Source: Rhodothermia bacterium (GTDB lineage: Bacteria; Bacteroidota; Rhodothermia; Rhodothermales; JABDKH01). Taken from it: a stretch of DNA of 6,244 nucleotides. A program made the position numbers and the translations under genes. Below are positions 1 to 5,228 of this stretch, in pieces. The notes beneath the pieces were generated by a model. That model ran no database searches. It was not told where the DNA came from and saw only the letters and a list, made by a program, of their open reading frames with translations. Numbering within the stretch: position 1 is the stretch's first letter; the number at the start of each line of letters is the position of its first letter. Where the stretch lies: contig JAHHLP010000502.1 of the NCBI GenBank assembly GCA_018679295.1, positions 1 through 6,244 of the forward strand, in the 5' to 3' direction.

Positions 1-229
1 GAAACTACCGGTGAAGAAACTAGAATCTGCGTCCGAGCAGACGACGCCCGACGGAGACTGTGTCCCAACCGTTCCCGTAGTGGCCAAAGATTCCGCCTTT
101 GTGGATTCTTGCGACTACATCGTTCAGCTGGAAACGGAATTTCCGTACGACTCAGCTTCGAATGAGGGGGGTGCCTCGGTTCATTCGGCGATGAAGAATT
201 CCGAGCCTCCGGTCCGGAGAGCCGCCTGA
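1..229 (+). CDS. 3' end of an unrecognised protein gene (5' end outside window)
   Basis: The frame is open from the left edge to a TGA at 227-229. A GTG at position 11 could serve as a start, but the frame continues upstream of it (codons for K-L-P precede it), so I read this as the C-terminal tail of a longer protein. About 75 residues are visible. They are polar, acidic in the middle, and rich in Ser, Ala, Pro and Glu, ending in PPVRRAA. There is no membrane segment, recognisable motif or repeat, so the tail may be disordered. A strong terminator hairpin begins about 48 bases after the stop, which supports a real gene ending here. The next gene is convergent. I do not recognise the family. 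A non-coding open frame remains possible, because the codon bias is only mild. Confidence 0.45.
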   Translation, partial: KLPVKKLESASEQTTPDGDCVPTVPVVAKDSAFVDSCDYIVQLETEFPYDSASNEGGASVHSAMKNSEPPVRRAA

Positions 230-276
230 GAGCAGCCTCAATCAGACTGACACAGTCCGCTTAGGACAAAAAGAGA

Positions 277-305
277 CGGCCCCCGGTGTTCCGGGGGCCG
301 CTTTT
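277..305. terminator. Bidirectional Rho-independent terminator
   Basis: A perfect 10-bp GC stem, CGGCCCCCGG (277-286) with CCGGGGGCCG (291-300), closes a TGTT loop. On the plus strand it is followed by CTTTT (301-305). On the minus strand the mirror side reads TCTCTTTTTG, from the A-rich run at 267-276. It therefore has a U-tract on both sides. It lies between the plus-strand gene ending at 229 and the minus-strand TPR gene ending at 529, as expected of a terminator shared by convergent genes. The minus-side U-tract is the better of the two. Confidence 0.85.
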
Positions 306-528
306 CGGACGGTTCGCCAAAGCCGTCCAACCCAGGGGAAGCATTATCGCCAGAACCGTTTCCCGTGGGATTCCCGGTCTGGTGACCGGGGTCGCATGCC
401 GCTGACAACATTCTTATCGCCCTTTTCGAGCGCGGACTTAATTCTGGCGGAAAAAAATTCCGGAATGTGTCCCCGGTTGCGGTTCCGGCGTGTTTTGATT
501 CTTCTATAGAGTGCCTTTGGCATCGTGA
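306..528. other. Non-coding segment with several inverted repeats
   Basis: No plausible gene lies here. Visible structure: GGACGG (307-312) pairs with CCGTCC (323-328). CCCGGTC (373-379) pairs with GACCGGG (384-390) around a TGGT loop. The 10-base palindrome ATTCCGGAAT sits at 457-466. TTCCGG recurs at 483-488 and can pair with CCGGAA at 460-465. A small TGCC-TTT-GGCA hairpin lies at 512-522, next to the TPR stop codon. None has a good U-tract, so none is a typical terminator. If the TPR transcript ends at the 277-300 hairpin, this segment would form its 3' untranslated region. I see no tRNA, and no riboswitch core that I recognise. Confidence 0.5.
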
Positions 529-1359
529 TCAGGCGGCGAGTCCAAGCGCGCCCGGTTGGGTCAACGTGCGAGCCTCGTCGAGTTCACCCTCCCGAATGCA
601 GAGCGCTACCAGGCGTCGGCGCAAGAGCTGGCTCTCCGGAGCTGCCTCGTAAGCGGAACGATAAAGCGGTAGTGCTTCTTTGGTCCATCCGTTTTGCACG
701 AACGTTTGAAGGAGTTCGTCGGCGAGATCGACGGGCTGCTCAGCGATCAACACGGAAGCGACAGCCACAGCATCCTCTGCGCGGCCTCGGTAAAGAGCAA
801 GTCTGAACCAATCTTCCTGAATATGGCGCGGCATCTTCGAAACTCCCTTGGGGTAGGCGGTCAGGAGATGCTTGGCAACGCGTTCCCAGTCTCCCAGGAG
901 CCACGACCAGGCAGCCATCCACGTGTTGCGCAATTCCTTGCTAACCGGTGCATCCCAGAGTGGTACAGGCCCAAGCTTGAGCTTGTCGAGGTGCATGTAG
1001 GCCGCTTTGTAGGCTTGAGTGAGGTGAAGTACATGCAGCAGAATACGGTTGCCCGACCACTGATTCGGAAACAGGTCAAGTGACTTTCCCGCAGTGCGCT
1101 TTGCATGCTCCGTTTTGCCCATCATGAGTTCCGCGTTGGCGAGCGCGATCATGATAGCGGCGCGTTCTTCCGGGCTGAAGAGCCTTTGGCCCTCCAGTTC
1201 AGCAGATGCCAGGCCGGCGGCAATTCGGACGTCACCATCATCGATCGCGTTCCAGATCGGCTCAAGCGAGGGAAACTGAGGATCGTGCTGCGTGAACGGC
1301 CGCGTCTGCATACGAAACGTGGCGAGGTAGGCCTGGTCGGTGGGGAGGGAGTGAATCAT
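529..1359 (-). CDS. TPR-repeat (alpha-solenoid) protein of unknown function
   Basis: The encoded protein is 276 aa. Helical hairpins with tetratricopeptide-like spacing run through it: about residues 66-100 (ALANAELMMGKTEHAKRTAGKSLDLFPNQ region), 146-170 (a Trp-rich WMAAWSWLLGDWERVAKHLL segment), 182-210 (RLALYRGRAEDAVAVASVL), 213-240 (FVQNGWTKEALPLYRSAYEAAP) and 244-268 (LRRRLVALCIREGELDEARTL). These units match the general TPR pattern of small residues and a Pro at the turn, which implies a scaffold for protein binding. There is no signal peptide, membrane span or catalytic domain, so it is probably cytoplasmic. I chose the ATG at 1359; an in-frame TTG at 1449 would add 30 residues that look like translated leader DNA, and an ATG at 1311 would remove 16. 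None has a clear Shine-Dalgarno. The gene stands alone, divergent from the pilus-type ATPase gene. A link to that ATPase is possible, but only its position suggests it. Confidence 0.8.
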   Translation of the reverse strand: MIHSLPTDQAYLATFRMQTRPFTQHDPQFPSLEPIWNAIDDGDVRIAAGLASAELEGQRLFSPEERAAIMIALANAELMMGKTEHAKRTAGKSLDLFPNQWSGNRILLHVLHLTQAYKAAYMHLDKLKLGPVPLWDAPVSKELRNTWMAAWSWLLGDWERVAKHLLTAYPKGVSKMPRHIQEDWFRLALYRGRAEDAVAVASVLIAEQPVDLADELLQTFVQNGWTKEALPLYRSAYEAAPESQLLRRRLVALCIREGELDEARTLTQPGALGLAA

Positions 1360-1828
1360 GGCGATAATGCTAAAAGTGGTTGTCTTGACGGCGCGGCCGT
1401 GTGGTGCCGCGTTCAGTCGTGATCCACACCTAGGCAATTCGTGGGCCAAATTGAGACCGATATCAAGAAGTCGAATATTTGCACGTCTCGTAAGTCGTTC
1501 GGGTACAGTCGATTGCAGGTCTAATTACCCCGGTCCACACTAAAAAATCGCTTATGTCCGCGGCCAAACAGACGATGCAGCAGAGTTGTTTGTCGGAAAA
1601 TCCTTCCGCGAATCTAGCTTCAGGCGGTAGATGAGACCCGCCATTTTGGGGTTCTATTTGTCAGTGCCCGAGCACACTTCTCGCAGGTCGATTCTCTTGA
1701 GCGCTCACGTATGGTTGAGCCTTAACGTCGCATCCTGTGGGCCGATAACGAGTGTGTCTCCCCGACCCGGCACGGCACTCCGTGAATGGCGGTCGTTACC
1801 ATCATCAAACCCATCGTCGTCAAATCAC
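1360..1828. other. Divergent intergenic region between TPR gene and ATPase gene
   Basis: About 470 bases separate the two chosen starts, so promoters for both genes should lie here. The frame of the ATPase is open from an ATG at 1631, but the 66 residues it would add look like chance translation: Cys and Trp scattered, many Ser and Pro, no conserved motif, little third-position bias. A weak inverted repeat, GGCGG (1623-1627) with CCGCC (1638-1642), is followed by ATTTTGGGG. I found no promoter hexamer pair good enough to assign, and no RNA gene. Confidence 0.5.
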
Positions 1829-3745
1829 ATGTCAGACGCGGAAAAGGACTTACGTTGGCAGGCCGAAAATTCCGACCTGGACAGGCCAAGCGCAGCCAAT
1901 GGATCGGCTGATTCGAGTCGTCGAGACCGATCGACGTTTTCCCCACTGGACCTGCGCGACCGCGTAGTGATCAAGCTGCTGTATGAAGAGATCGTCAGCA
2001 TTGAGCAGATCGAGAAGGCGTGGTACACGTGGGTGGAGAAGGAGGGTGGGACCAGTTTTCCGCTTTGGAGAGAAATCGCCGAAGATCCTGACGTCGAGGC
2101 CGACCTTGTCTTCGAGCAAGCGGCAATTGTCTACTCTTTCGCGAGCATGTCGCTGGAATCGGCCGATCCCTCCGCATTCATGAAGGGCCTGGGCAGCAAG
2201 ATTGCCGTTGACCAGTGGAACGCTCTTGAGGAACTGCGTGTGGCGCCTGTTGCAGTGGAGGAGACCTCAGAGGGCCGGCGAATAATCATGGCTACCCATG
2301 ATCCCGCACGCCAGGATCTCATGCGCACGCTGCAAAAGCTGGGTTTTGGGGAGATCGAAATCAGATATGCAAAGAGGGGGGACGTAGACTCGTTTCTCGA
2401 TGAGGTCCGGCGCCGCCGCAAGGGTGATTTTGGCAAGGCCGCCGAGGGCTTCCTCGCAATGGACCTCGGTGCCTCCGTCGACGATGCGAAACGGAATCTG
2501 TTTGATGAGGACGCCCTCGAGGCAGAGATAAACCGGTCTGCTCTCATCAACATGTTTGAGGCAATCCTGAAGGAAGCCGTCAGGCAAGGAGCCTCTGATA
2601 TTCACATCTTTCCCAATGCCAGGAAGGAGATAGAGATCCGGTTTCGCGTTGACGGCGAGCTGGTCAGTTGGCACGTTGAGGACCGCGTACATCCGGAGGC
2701 GATGCTGGCGGTCGTTAAAGACAACTGTGTTAATGTGGACCGCTTCGAGCGAGAGCGGGCGCAGGATGGATTCATTCAGCGGAGTATCGACGGCGCGTTG
2801 ATTCGCTTTCGGGTATCGGTATTACCCGTCGCCAACTCGGAGATGACGGTTCGCTCCGAGAGCATCGTCATCCGAATTCTGGATGACCGGAAGGTCATCC
2901 GGGACCTGAGGAAGCTTGGTCTGGCCGACCAGGCGCTCGAGCGGTTCGAATGGGCCATCAATCAGCCATATGGCATGGTGATCTTGACGGGCCCGACGGG
3001 CTCCGGTAAAAGCACGACCTTGTACGCTGCGTTGAGCCAGGTGGTGACGCCCCGTGTGAACGTGCTCACTGTAGAGGACCCGGTTGAGTACGTGATACCT
3101 GAGGTTCGACAGATTAAGCTCAGCCACAAACTGACTCTGGAGCAGGCACTCCGAGCAATTCTGCGTCACGACCCGGACATCGTGATGGTGGGAGAGATGC
3201 GAGACAAGGAAACCGCAGAACTGGCCGTCAAGCTCGCCAACACGGGTCACCTGACATTCTCCACGCTGCACACAAATGACGCGCCCAGCTCTATAAGCCG
3301 TCTCTACAAGATGGGAATGGAGCCGTTTCTTATTGCCTACGCCATTAATCTGGTTGTGGCGCAGAGGCTGATTCGGGTCCTCTGCCCGGACTGCAAGGCC
3401 CAGGATGCCGCATCAAACGAGACGAAGTTGACGCACCTCGGTTTTAAGGAGGCCACGATCAAGAAGTCAACTTTCTACGCAGCCAGACCTGCTGGAAGCA
3501 AGAAGTGTAAGACGTGCCGCGGCGTTGGGTACAAGGGTCGACGGGCTATTACGGAGACGATGCCGTTCTCTCCAGAGATAAGGGAGATGATCGTTTCCTC
3601 CGAAAGTATGATAAAGGAGGATGAGCTTCGGAAGCTCGCCGTGAGCCAGGGAATGCTGACCCTCCAGGACAGTGCGCGGCAGATGGTGCTCGACGGCGAG
3701 ACGTCGATAGACGAGATGACACGCGTCGTCTTCAGTGGGCTGTAG
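1829..3745 (+). CDS. GspE/PilB-family type II secretion / type IV pilus assembly ATPase
   Basis: This hexameric cytoplasmic AAA-like ATPase should power pilin or pseudopilin assembly at the inner membrane. The protein is 638 aa from the ATG at 1829. Residues about 37-194 form an N-terminal region in the place of the MshEN/T2SSE-N domain. About 209-365 is the N2 domain (ASDIHIFPNA, FRVDGEL, QDGFIQRSIDGALIRFRVSVLP). The C-terminal motor has Walker A GPTGSGKST (388-396), an Asp box TVEDPVEY (414-421), Walker B ILRHDPDIVMVGEMRD (444-459) and a His box GHLTFSTLHTND (473-484). Two Cys pairs, CPDC (519/522) and CKTC (560/563), make the tetracysteine zinc site of PilB and GspE; this fits assembly ATPases better than PilT-type retraction ATPases. 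An upstream in-frame ATG at 1631 would give 704 aa, but the added residues look non-coding. No platform protein, pilin or secretin gene is in view, so PilB versus GspE cannot be settled. Confidence 0.93.
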   Translation: MSDAEKDLRWQAENSDLDRPSAANGSADSSRRDRSTFSPLDLRDRVVIKLLYEEIVSIEQIEKAWYTWVEKEGGTSFPLWREIAEDPDVEADLVFEQAAIVYSFASMSLESADPSAFMKGLGSKIAVDQWNALEELRVAPVAVEETSEGRRIIMATHDPARQDLMRTLQKLGFGEIEIRYAKRGDVDSFLDEVRRRRKGDFGKAAEGFLAMDLGASVDDAKRNLFDEDALEAEINRSALINMFEAILKEAVRQGASDIHIFPNARKEIEIRFRVDGELVSWHVEDRVHPEAMLAVVKDNCVNVDRFERERAQDGFIQRSIDGALIRFRVSVLPVANSEMTVRSESIVIRILDDRKVIRDLRKLGLADQALERFEWAINQPYGMVILTGPTGSGKSTTLYAALSQVVTPRVNVLTVEDPVEYVIPEVRQIKLSHKLTLEQALRAILRHDPDIVMVGEMRDKETAELAVKLANTGHLTFSTLHTNDAPSSISRLYKMGMEPFLIAYAINLVVAQRLIRVLCPDCKAQDAASNETKLTHLGFKEATIKKSTFYAARPAGSKKCKTCRGVGYKGRRAITETMPFSPEIREMIVSSESMIKEDELRKLAVSQGMLTLQDSARQMVLDGETSIDEMTRVVFSGL

Positions 3746-3755
3746 GTCTCAAAAG

Positions 3756-3772
3756 AAAAGGCGTCCGCTTTT
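3756..3772. terminator. Weak bidirectional hairpin at the ATPase/rpmA convergent junction
   Basis: Only 64 bases separate the ATPase stop from the rpmA stop. Within them AAAAG plus GC (3756-3762) can pair with GC plus TTTT (3767-3772), leaving one bulged G and a GTCC loop. On the minus strand the stem is followed by a second T-run (CTTTTCTTTTG), a fair U-tract for ending the rplU-rpmA transcript. On the plus strand the right arm itself supplies CTTTTG. The stem is short, so this is a tentative call. Confidence 0.4.
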
Positions 3773-3809
3773 GACAGCAGACACCTTCGACCTCTTACCC
3801 GTCAGCTGC

Positions 3810-4070
3810 TCAAGCGTCCGACGGATCTACGTGCACAAACTTGCGATCGCGCTTACCGGTAGAGAAGCGTACGTTCCCAGCCGACAAGGCAAACAACGAG
3901 TCGTCTCCACCTCTGCCGACATTCGTTCCCGGATGGAATTTGGTTCCACGCTGACGGACAATGATACTGCCGGCGGTCACAAACTGACCTCCGAAAGCCT
4001 TGATCCCGAGCATCTTGGGGTTTGAGTCGCGACCATTTTTGGTCGACCCCATTCCTTTCTTATGTGCCAT
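3810..4070 (-). CDS. rpmA: 50S ribosomal protein L27 (bL27)
   Basis: This small basic protein of the large ribosomal subunit has an N-terminal tail that reaches towards the peptidyl transferase centre and contacts tRNA. The 86-aa length is typical. It starts MAHKKGMGSTKNGRDS, the conserved tail, so it lacks the cleaved N-terminal extension seen in Firmicutes. The family signature IIVRQRGTKFHPGTNVG (residues 36-52) is intact, followed by GGDDSLFAL and VRFSTGKRDRKFVHV. It lies 36 bases downstream of rplU on the same strand, the usual rplU-rpmA order, so the two should be cotranscribed. A good Shine-Dalgarno lies 7 bases before the ATG. obgE, which often follows in other bacteria, is absent; the next gene is convergent. 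Confidence 0.98.
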   Translation of the reverse strand: MAHKKGMGSTKNGRDSNPKMLGIKAFGGQFVTAGSIIVRQRGTKFHPGTNVGRGGDDSLFALSAGNVRFSTGKRDRKFVHVDPSDA

Positions 4071-4076
4071 ATCGTG

Positions 4077-4083
4077 TCCTTCC
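4077..4083 (-). promoter_or_regulatory. Shine-Dalgarno sequence of rpmA
   Basis: The minus strand reads GGAAGGA, ending 6 bases before the rpmA ATG (AGG to ATG spacing about 7). It is the only clear Shine-Dalgarno in the window. It fixes the rpmA start and would allow independent initiation within the rplU-rpmA message. Confidence 0.65.
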
Positions 4084-4106
4084 GTTCGGCTTGGTGACGA
4101 CCGCCG

Positions 4107-4421
4107 TTACTTTGTCTTGATCGAGGAGACTTCAATCTGCGTGTAGGGCTGACGATGGCCGCGCTTAACTTTGTATCGCTTGCGGCGCTTCTTGCGAAAA
4201 ACCAGCACCTTGTCGGCCTTTACGTGTTCGACTACCTTCGCCTTAACCACGGCGCCGGCCACGGTTGGTCGTCCGACGGTCACCTTGTCACTATTGGACA
4301 CGAGTAATACCCGGTCGAACGACAGCGTCTTGTTTGCGTCAGCCTGCTGAAGCGGGACGTACAGGCGATCTTTCTCCGCCACCTTGTACTGTTTTCCCGA
4401 AATCTCTACGATTGCGTACAT
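4107..4421 (-). CDS. rplU: 50S ribosomal protein L21 (bL21)
   Basis: This large-subunit ribosomal protein binds 23S rRNA, with L20 as a known neighbour in the particle. It is 104 aa, a normal length. The N-terminus MYAIVEISGKQYKV is the family signature. The body holds FDRVLLVSNSDKVTVGRPTV (residues 35-54), and the C-terminal rRNA-binding part is very basic (FRKKRRKRYKVKRGHRQ, 75-91), followed by PYTQIEVSSI. As I remember the family, this basic run and the GHRQ-Y-TQIE ending resemble L21 of Salinibacter-type bacteria. The start is set by the conserved MYA; the upstream AGTAGAGA is at best a weak ribosome binding site. It is the first gene of the rplU-rpmA operon and divergent from the FAH-family gene. 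Confidence 0.98.
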   Translation of the reverse strand: MYAIVEISGKQYKVAEKDRLYVPLQQADANKTLSFDRVLLVSNSDKVTVGRPTVAGAVVKAKVVEHVKADKVLVFRKKRRKRYKVKRGHRQPYTQIEVSSIKTK

Positions 4422-4562
4422 GACTGTCTCTACTTTGGGCGCCGGGCTGGTTACCGACGCGAGAGTTAATCAGGGCTAGATGGGGACCAGACCTGGTATA
4501 CACCGACAAATTAGCCTCCTAAAATAGAGGTTCTTCCCTGCCAACGCAATTGGATTCCGTGA
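4422..4562. promoter_or_regulatory. Divergent promoter region of rplU-rpmA and the FAH-family gene
   Basis: These 141 bases separate two divergent starts and must hold promoters for both. The most AT-rich part is 4498-4532. ACCAG and CTGGT (4486-4497) form a short inverted repeat, and CCTC/GAGG flank the AT-rich core at 4516-4530. I could not identify a convincing minus-strand promoter for rplU, and I saw no clear ribosomal-protein leader structure. The layout is certain, but which bases act is not. Confidence 0.6.
4497..4525 (+). promoter_or_regulatory. Possible sigma-70-type promoter for the FAH-family gene
   Basis: TATACA (4497-4502, 4 of 6 to TTGACA) lies 17 bases before TAAAAT (4520-4525, 5 of 6 to TATAAT). 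Transcription would start near 4532, leaving a leader of about 30 bases before the ATG at 4563. The -35 match is weak, and Bacteroidota-type promoters use a different consensus, so this is tentative. Confidence 0.25.
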
Positions 4563-5228
4563 ATGCAAATTGAAATGCCCGGTTCGGGCCGGCGAATTCG
4601 GCCCGGAAAGCTCATCTGTGTAGGACGTAATTATGCGGCCCATGCAGCAGAGATGAAGAGCGAAATACCGAAGCAACCCCTTCTGTTCCTGAAGCCTTCC
4701 ACGTCGCTCGTAGGAGATGGAGGTAGCGTCGTCATTCCACCAATGTCAAGTGACGTTCATCACGAACTTGAGCTGGTCCTGGTCATCGGGCAAGAGGCTC
4801 GGGGTGTTGCGGAGCAGGATGCGATGCTTTACGTGGAGGGATATGCTCTTGGACTGGATATGACCGCCCGAGACCTGCAGGCCGAGGCAAAGAAAGGGGG
4901 GAAGCCATGGTCGGTGGCGAAGGGGTTCGACACGTTTGCGCCGATAGGTCGGTTTGTGGCAAGCGCCGTGATCGAGGATGTGGGAAACATCACAATGCAA
5001 TTGCAGCGCAACGCAGCCGTTGTTCAATCGTGCACAACACGCGACATGATATTTTCACCCGCTCACCTCGTCCACTACGTCTCCCATATTTTCACGCTCG
5101 AGCCGGGCGATTTGATATTCACTGGAACACCAGAGGGCGTGGGTCCGGTGTTGCCTGGTGATAAGTTGGTGGCCACGGGCGACGGCCTCCCGACACTGAA
5201 CGTTGAGGTGGTTGCCGCACAAACCTAG
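4563..5228 (+). CDS. Fumarylacetoacetate hydrolase (FAH) family protein, FAHD1-like
   Basis: This is a metal-dependent enzyme of the FAH superfamily, 221 aa, the usual length of the short single-domain members (acylpyruvase/oxaloacetate decarboxylase FAHD1, or HpaG-like hydroxymuconate enzymes). Motifs in order: ICVGRNYAAHAAEM (18-31), where H27 and E30 match the HxxE catalytic dyad of FAHD1; FLKP (42-45); HHELELVLVIG with metal ligands E68 and E70; GLDMTARDLQ with ligand D99; PWSVAKGFD with K120; and FTGTPEGVGP near 186-195. All expected active-site residues are present, so the enzyme should be active with Mg2+ or Mn2+. The substrate cannot be read from sequence: acylpyruvate hydrolysis and oxaloacetate decarboxylation are the leading choices. 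The start is well bounded, because the codon just before the ATG is an in-frame TGA; Met5 is the only near alternative. There is no clear Shine-Dalgarno. Its stop codon overlaps that of lysA. Confidence 0.93.
   Translation: MQIEMPGSGRRIRPGKLICVGRNYAAHAAEMKSEIPKQPLLFLKPSTSLVGDGGSVVIPPMSSDVHHELELVLVIGQEARGVAEQDAMLYVEGYALGLDMTARDLQAEAKKGGKPWSVAKGFDTFAPIGRFVASAVIEDVGNITMQLQRNAAVVQSCTTRDMIFSPAHLVHYVSHIFTLEPGDLIFTGTPEGVGPVLPGDKLVATGDGLPTLNVEVVAAQT

Noticed and set aside
373..390. CCCGGTC-TGGT-GACCGGG hairpin as a second terminator
   Set aside because: The stem is perfect, but neither side has a T-run, so it is noted only as a structure.
300..530. Riboswitch, tRNA or other known RNA in the left intergenic region
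   Set aside because: No conserved core that I recognise (cobalamin, TPP, c-di-GMP, SAM) and no tRNA cloverleaf with a T-arm could be found.
694..1083. 129-aa plus-strand open frame inside the TPR gene
   Set aside because: It lies wholly opposite the TPR gene, whose protein shows repeating helical units; this frame shows no motif and starts from the antisense of well-organised codons.
1451..1479. TTGAGA-17 bases-AATATT as a plus-strand promoter
   Set aside because: The -35 box is good (5 of 6) but the -10 matches only 4 of 6, and it would leave a leader of about 340 bases before the ATPase start. Such pairs are expected by chance in a 470-base region.
1421..1543. Two TCCACAC-type sites, considered as DnaA boxes or an origin
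   Set aside because: They match the TTATNCACA consensus poorly, there are only two, and no dnaA or dnaN gene is near.
2131..2692. Minus-strand open frames of 140 and 141 aa
   Set aside because: Both are antisense to the N-terminal half of the GspE/PilB ATPase. Their compositions (Arg/Ser-rich, or mixed without motifs) are typical of shadow frames.
2822..3271. 149-aa minus-strand open frame
   Set aside because: It is antisense to the Walker A/Walker B core of the ATPase, whose motifs are unambiguous on the plus strand.
3735..4025. 96-aa plus-strand open frame
   Set aside because: It covers the antisense of rpmA, a certain gene, and overlaps the end of the ATPase gene.
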